Below, in pieces: positions 61,625 through 64,000 of a stretch of 64,000 nucleotides of DNA (its first letter is position 1; every line of letters begins with the position of its first letter). The notes under the pieces were generated by a model that worked only from the letters and a program-made list of their open reading frames with translations, was not told where the DNA came from and ran no database searches. The stretch is from Microbacterium azadirachtae (lineage in GTDB: Bacteria; Actinomycetota; Actinomycetes; Actinomycetales; Microbacteriaceae). The stretch covers positions 248,001 to 312,000 of the forward strand of contig NZ_JYIX01000040.1 of NCBI RefSeq assembly GCF_000956505.1, in the 5' to 3' direction. A program made the position numbers and the translations under genes.

Positions 61625-62089
61625 TCAGAGCAGCCGGAAGCGCTCCGGCGCGGTGATCCGCGCGGGATCCATGCCGAGCCGTTCCGTGAGGTGCTCCGCG
61701 ATGTCCGCCGTGCCCAGGAAGCTCCCGAGCAGCGTCACCGTGGTGTGCTCCTCCGCACCGTCGCACAGCATCTCGTCGGCCCAGGCGATCGCCGCGCGCG
61801 CCGCGGCCTCGCCCTGGGCGCACCGGCGGGCGGTGCCGGGCGCGCCGGAGCGGCTGGCGCGCGGCAGCCACGTGACGGTCATCCGCGGCGGGACCGTGAC
61901 CGCGGAGATCGACTCCGCGTCGGGGACCTCGATGAACACGCGACCCGTCGCGCACAGCGGCAGCGTCGAGAGCTCCGCCTCCAGCTCGGCCAGGGATCGC
62001 TCGTCGGCGACGATGAGATGCTGAGCCTTCGTGGAGCGACGCAGGGCACGGCGCTCGGCGCGTGCGGTGGTGCGGATCGCAGTGGTCAT
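61625..62089 (-). CDS. Siderophore-interacting protein (SIP) domain protein, no flavin domain
   Basis: A 154-residue protein resembling the C-terminal NAD(P)H-binding half of siderophore-interacting ferric reductases (AQHLIVADERSLAELEAELSTLP ... GRVFIEVPDAE ... RMTVTWLPR ... AIAWADEM). The usual N-terminal FAD-binding domain is missing, and the gene begins at a good ATG, so it is not a visible truncation of a longer open frame. An iron-box-like sequence upstream supports an iron-related role. Alone it could be an accessory to a separate flavin reductase. Confidence 0.75.
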   Translation of the reverse strand: MTTAIRTTARAERRALRRSTKAQHLIVADERSLAELEAELSTLPLCATGRVFIEVPDAESISAVTVPPRMTVTWLPRASRSGAPGTARRCAQGEAAARAAIAWADEMLCDGAEEHTTVTLLGSFLGTADIAEHLTERLGMDPARITAPERFRLL

Positions 62090-62113
62090 GATGCCTCTAC
62101 GATATCACCGAAT

Positions 62114-62132
62114 GAAGGGTTGCCTAACCTAC
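62114..62132. promoter_or_regulatory. DtxR/IdeR-type iron box
   Basis: GAAGGGTTGCCTAACCTAC matches the 19-bp DtxR/IdeR consensus (TTAGGTTAGCCTAACCTAA) at 14 positions. It lies 25 bp upstream of the SIP-domain gene, where iron-bound repressor would block its promoter. Confidence 0.75.
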
Positions 62133-62175
62133 CTCGACCTCCGCGCAGGCGGGCATCCCGCGGCTCGCTGCCCGG

Positions 62176-62880
62176 CTAGCCGACCAGCGACGTCCCCAGC
62201 GCCTCCAGCTCGGCGCGGGTCAAACCGGACGCGAGCAGATAGTCCGCCGCCGATCCGTGCTGCTCGTCGATGCCCTTCAGCAGGTCGCGCATGACCGGCG
62301 CCGGCGACTGGGTGGCGACCGCGATCGCGTCGTGCGCGATCGGCAGACGCTCCTCGAGCCACTTCGCGATCGCCCTGTTGCGGGATTCCGGAAGCTGCGA
62401 CGCGGTCAGCGCGTAGTCCTCCACGATCGCTTCACGGTCGGCGCCGACGGCGGCGAGCGCGAGCGCGACGCTCACGCCCGTGCGGTCCTTGCCGAGCGTG
62501 CAGTGCACGAGGGTGGGCTCCCCCGCCGACAGGATCCGGACGACCCGCACGATGCGGTCCGCGCCATCCTCGACGATGTGCCGGTACAGGCCCGCGAGGC
62601 TGACATCGCCCAACAGGAAGGAGGCGACGGAGCCGGCGAAGAGCGGGATGCGGTCGATGCGCAGCCCTGGCAGCGCGCAGGGCTCGGCGCTCGCCTCGGT
62701 GTCGTCGCGGAGGTCGACCACGCGAGCGACCCGCTCGGTCAGGAACGAGTGCGCGTCGGGGCCGACGTGCGCGAGGTTGCCGGAGCGGAACAGCACGCCC
62801 TCGCGGATCCGGGAGGCGCCGGCGGGGATGCCGCCGACATCGCGCAGGTTCGTGATGCCTGGTACGTCGAGCAGGATCAT
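62176..62880 (-). CDS. Tyrosine/lipid phosphatase (Y_phosphatase3, MptpB-like)
   Basis: A 234-residue cysteine-based phosphatase. The N-terminal GITNLRDVGGIP and the P-loop VHCTLGKDRTG (Cys127, Asp132, Arg133; the CX5R motif) are typical of PF13350 proteins related to mycobacterial PtpB. The ATG follows GAGGAGGTGCGC, an ideal ribosome site. It has no signal peptide. Its substrates are unknown. Confidence 0.9.
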   Translation of the reverse strand: MILLDVPGITNLRDVGGIPAGASRIREGVLFRSGNLAHVGPDAHSFLTERVARVVDLRDDTEASAEPCALPGLRIDRIPLFAGSVASFLLGDVSLAGLYRHIVEDGADRIVRVVRILSAGEPTLVHCTLGKDRTGVSVALALAAVGADREAIVEDYALTASQLPESRNRAIAKWLEERLPIAHDAIAVATQSPAPVMRDLLKGIDEQHGSAADYLLASGLTRAELEALGTSLVG

Positions 62881-63027
62881 GCGCACCTCCTCACCCGTGG
62901 CCGCTGCCGTCGGCCTCCAGCCTAGGGCGTGTCCGGGGTGTGCAGCCGCGCGGCGGCGGAGCCGCGCGCACCGGACGGAACCGGCGGAGGCGGCGCCGTC
63001 CGTAGGATGGGGCGCACGGCGAAACCA

Positions 63028-63100
63028 TGTCCCAGTTCTGGCTGCTCCGGCACCGGTTTCTGAGCCGGATATGGGACACGGTGGGGCCAGAAGTGGGACA
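63028..63100. repeat. MITE-like short inverted-repeat element
   Basis: A 73-bp segment bounded by TGTCCCAGTTCTGGC (63028-63042) and GCCAGAAGTGGGACA (63086-63100), which match as inverted repeats at 14 of 15 positions; the similarity continues outward for several bases. A further TGGGACACGGTGGGGCC copy lies at 63073-63088. The ends look like insertion-sequence termini, but no transposase is present. Confidence 0.55.
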
Positions 63101-63133
63101 CGGTTCGGGGCGGACGGCGAAGGAGCTGACGGG

Positions 63134-64000
63134 ATGAGCGGGGAGACCGAGCGGCGCGGCGTCCTCGACGGCGTGCGCGTGGCGGACTTCTCCCGGGTGC
63201 TCGCCGGCCCGTATGCGACCATGACGCTCGCCGATTTCGGCGCCGACGTCCTGAAGATCGAGCCGCCGGACGGCGACGACACCCGCCATTGGCATCCGCC
63301 TGTCGACGCGGACGGCACCGCGACCTATTTCAACAGCGTCAATCGCAACAAGCGCTCCGTCGCGCTCGATCTGACCGTCGAGGCCGACCGCGCGGAGGCG
63401 CTGCGCCTCGCCGGCACCGCGGACGTCGTGGTCGAGAACTTCCGCCCCGGCGTCATGGAGCGCTTCGGACTGGACGTCGCCGCCGTCCATGCCGTCAACC
63501 CCGCCGTCGTCTACTGCTCCATCACGGGTTTCGGCGACGGCCCAGGCGCTTCGCTCGCCGGCTACGACCTCCTCGTGCAGGCCGTCGGCGGCCTCATGTC
63601 CATCACGGGCGATCCGGAGGGCACCGCCGCGAAGGCCGGCGTCGCGCTCGTCGACGTGCTGTGCGGGCAGAACGCCGTGGCCGGGATCCTTCTCGCCCTG
63701 CGCGAGCGCGACCGCACCGGTCTCGGCCAGCGGGTCGAGGTGTCCCTGCTGCAGAGCCTCCTGTCCGCCCTGACGAACCAGGCCGCGTCGACCCTCGCCA
63801 CCGGGGTCCCGCCCCGCCGTCTGGGCAACGCGCATCCCTCGATCGCGCCCTACGCCCTGTTCCGCGCGGCCGACCGGGACCTCGTCATCGCCGTCGGCAA
63901 CGACAAACAGTTCCGCGCGCTGACCGAGGCGCTGGGGCGTCCGTCGCTCGCCGCGGATCCGCGCTTCCTCCGCAACGCCGACCGCGTCGCGCACCGCGAC
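63134..64000 (+). CDS. CaiB/BaiF family III CoA-transferase, 3' end missing
   Basis: The first 289 codons of a family III acyl-CoA transferase, running off the window end. The start MSGETERRGVLDGVRVADFSRVLAGPYATMTLADFGADVLKIEPP is characteristic, as are NRNKRSVALDL, DVVVENFRPGVMERFGLD and GYDLLVQAVGGLMSITG. These enzymes move CoA between organic acids. ATG follows AAGGAG at good spacing. Downstream context is outside the window, so the substrate is open. Confidence 0.93.
   Translation, partial: MSGETERRGVLDGVRVADFSRVLAGPYATMTLADFGADVLKIEPPDGDDTRHWHPPVDADGTATYFNSVNRNKRSVALDLTVEADRAEALRLAGTADVVVENFRPGVMERFGLDVAAVHAVNPAVVYCSITGFGDGPGASLAGYDLLVQAVGGLMSITGDPEGTAAKAGVALVDVLCGQNAVAGILLALRERDRTGLGQRVEVSLLQSLLSALTNQAASTLATGVPPRRLGNAHPSIAPYALFRAADRDLVIAVGNDKQFRALTEALGRPSLAADPRFLRNADRVAHRD

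Overview
The window is a high-GC (roughly 70%), densely packed bacterial chromosome segment. Gene content and order (argS, DUF2993, lysA-hom-thrB, rho, prfA, prmC, tsaC, wecA-like, atpIBEFHAGDC) point to an actinobacterium, most likely Microbacteriaceae (Microbacterium or close). That placement is inference from gene order and protein resemblance, not a phylogeny. I see no rRNA, CRISPR array, integrase, transposase or prophage module. There is one tRNA (Arg, CCG).

Layout. 1-9 kb: end of an asparaginase gene, alanine dehydrogenase, a stand-alone FtsK/SpoIIIE (EccC-like) ATPase next to a PP2C phosphatase, an aldo/keto reductase, a membrane protein with a Pro/Gly/Ala-rich tail, and yaaA. 8.8-16.3 kb: complete F1Fo ATP synthase operon on the minus strand with an AtpI-like protein. 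16.3-33.4 kb: housekeeping block, mostly minus strand (wecA-like, tsaC, prmC, prfA, rho, thrB, hom, lysA, DUF2993, argS), interrupted by plus-strand cysK-cysE, dinB and a YihY-type gene. A 408-bp non-coding stretch with 19-bp repeats lies between lysA and the yihY-type gene.

33.4-52.8 kb is the accessory, carbohydrate part. First comes an amino-sugar unit: a BadF/NagK-type kinase diverging from an RpiR regulator, a SIS-domain isomerase and an NgcEFG transporter for N-acetylglucosamine/chitobiose. It closes at a 36-bp perfect palindrome. Facing it is a seven-gene minus-strand glycan locus: LplABC-type transporter, DUF2264 protein, GH29 alpha-L-fucosidase, a secreted Asp-box protein with a ricin-like C-terminus, and a Gfo/Idh/MocA oxidoreductase. 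It starts at a recognisable promoter (TTGACA-17-TACGTT) with a LacI-type operator just downstream of it. Plus-strand genes for a D-2-hydroxyacid dehydrogenase and a LacI regulator stand at its head. The likely logic is uptake of an oligosaccharide, trimming by the fucosidase and DUF2264 protein, and oxidation of the product, switched by LacI. Neither transporter has its own ATPase gene here, so both probably use a shared MsiK-type ATPase encoded elsewhere.

52.9-64 kb: tRNA-Arg, small membrane proteins, a WYL regulator diverging from an alpha/beta hydrolase, trmB, a DUF3097 gene, a TPM-domain/PspA/arginase-like/HExxH cluster, a SIP-domain protein behind a DtxR/IdeR-type iron box, a tyrosine phosphatase, a short MITE-like inverted repeat, and the start of a family III CoA-transferase cut by the window edge.

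The best candidate for something little described is the fucosidase/DUF2264/Asp-box-ricin locus with its LacI switch. The rest is mostly well-known chromosomal core.
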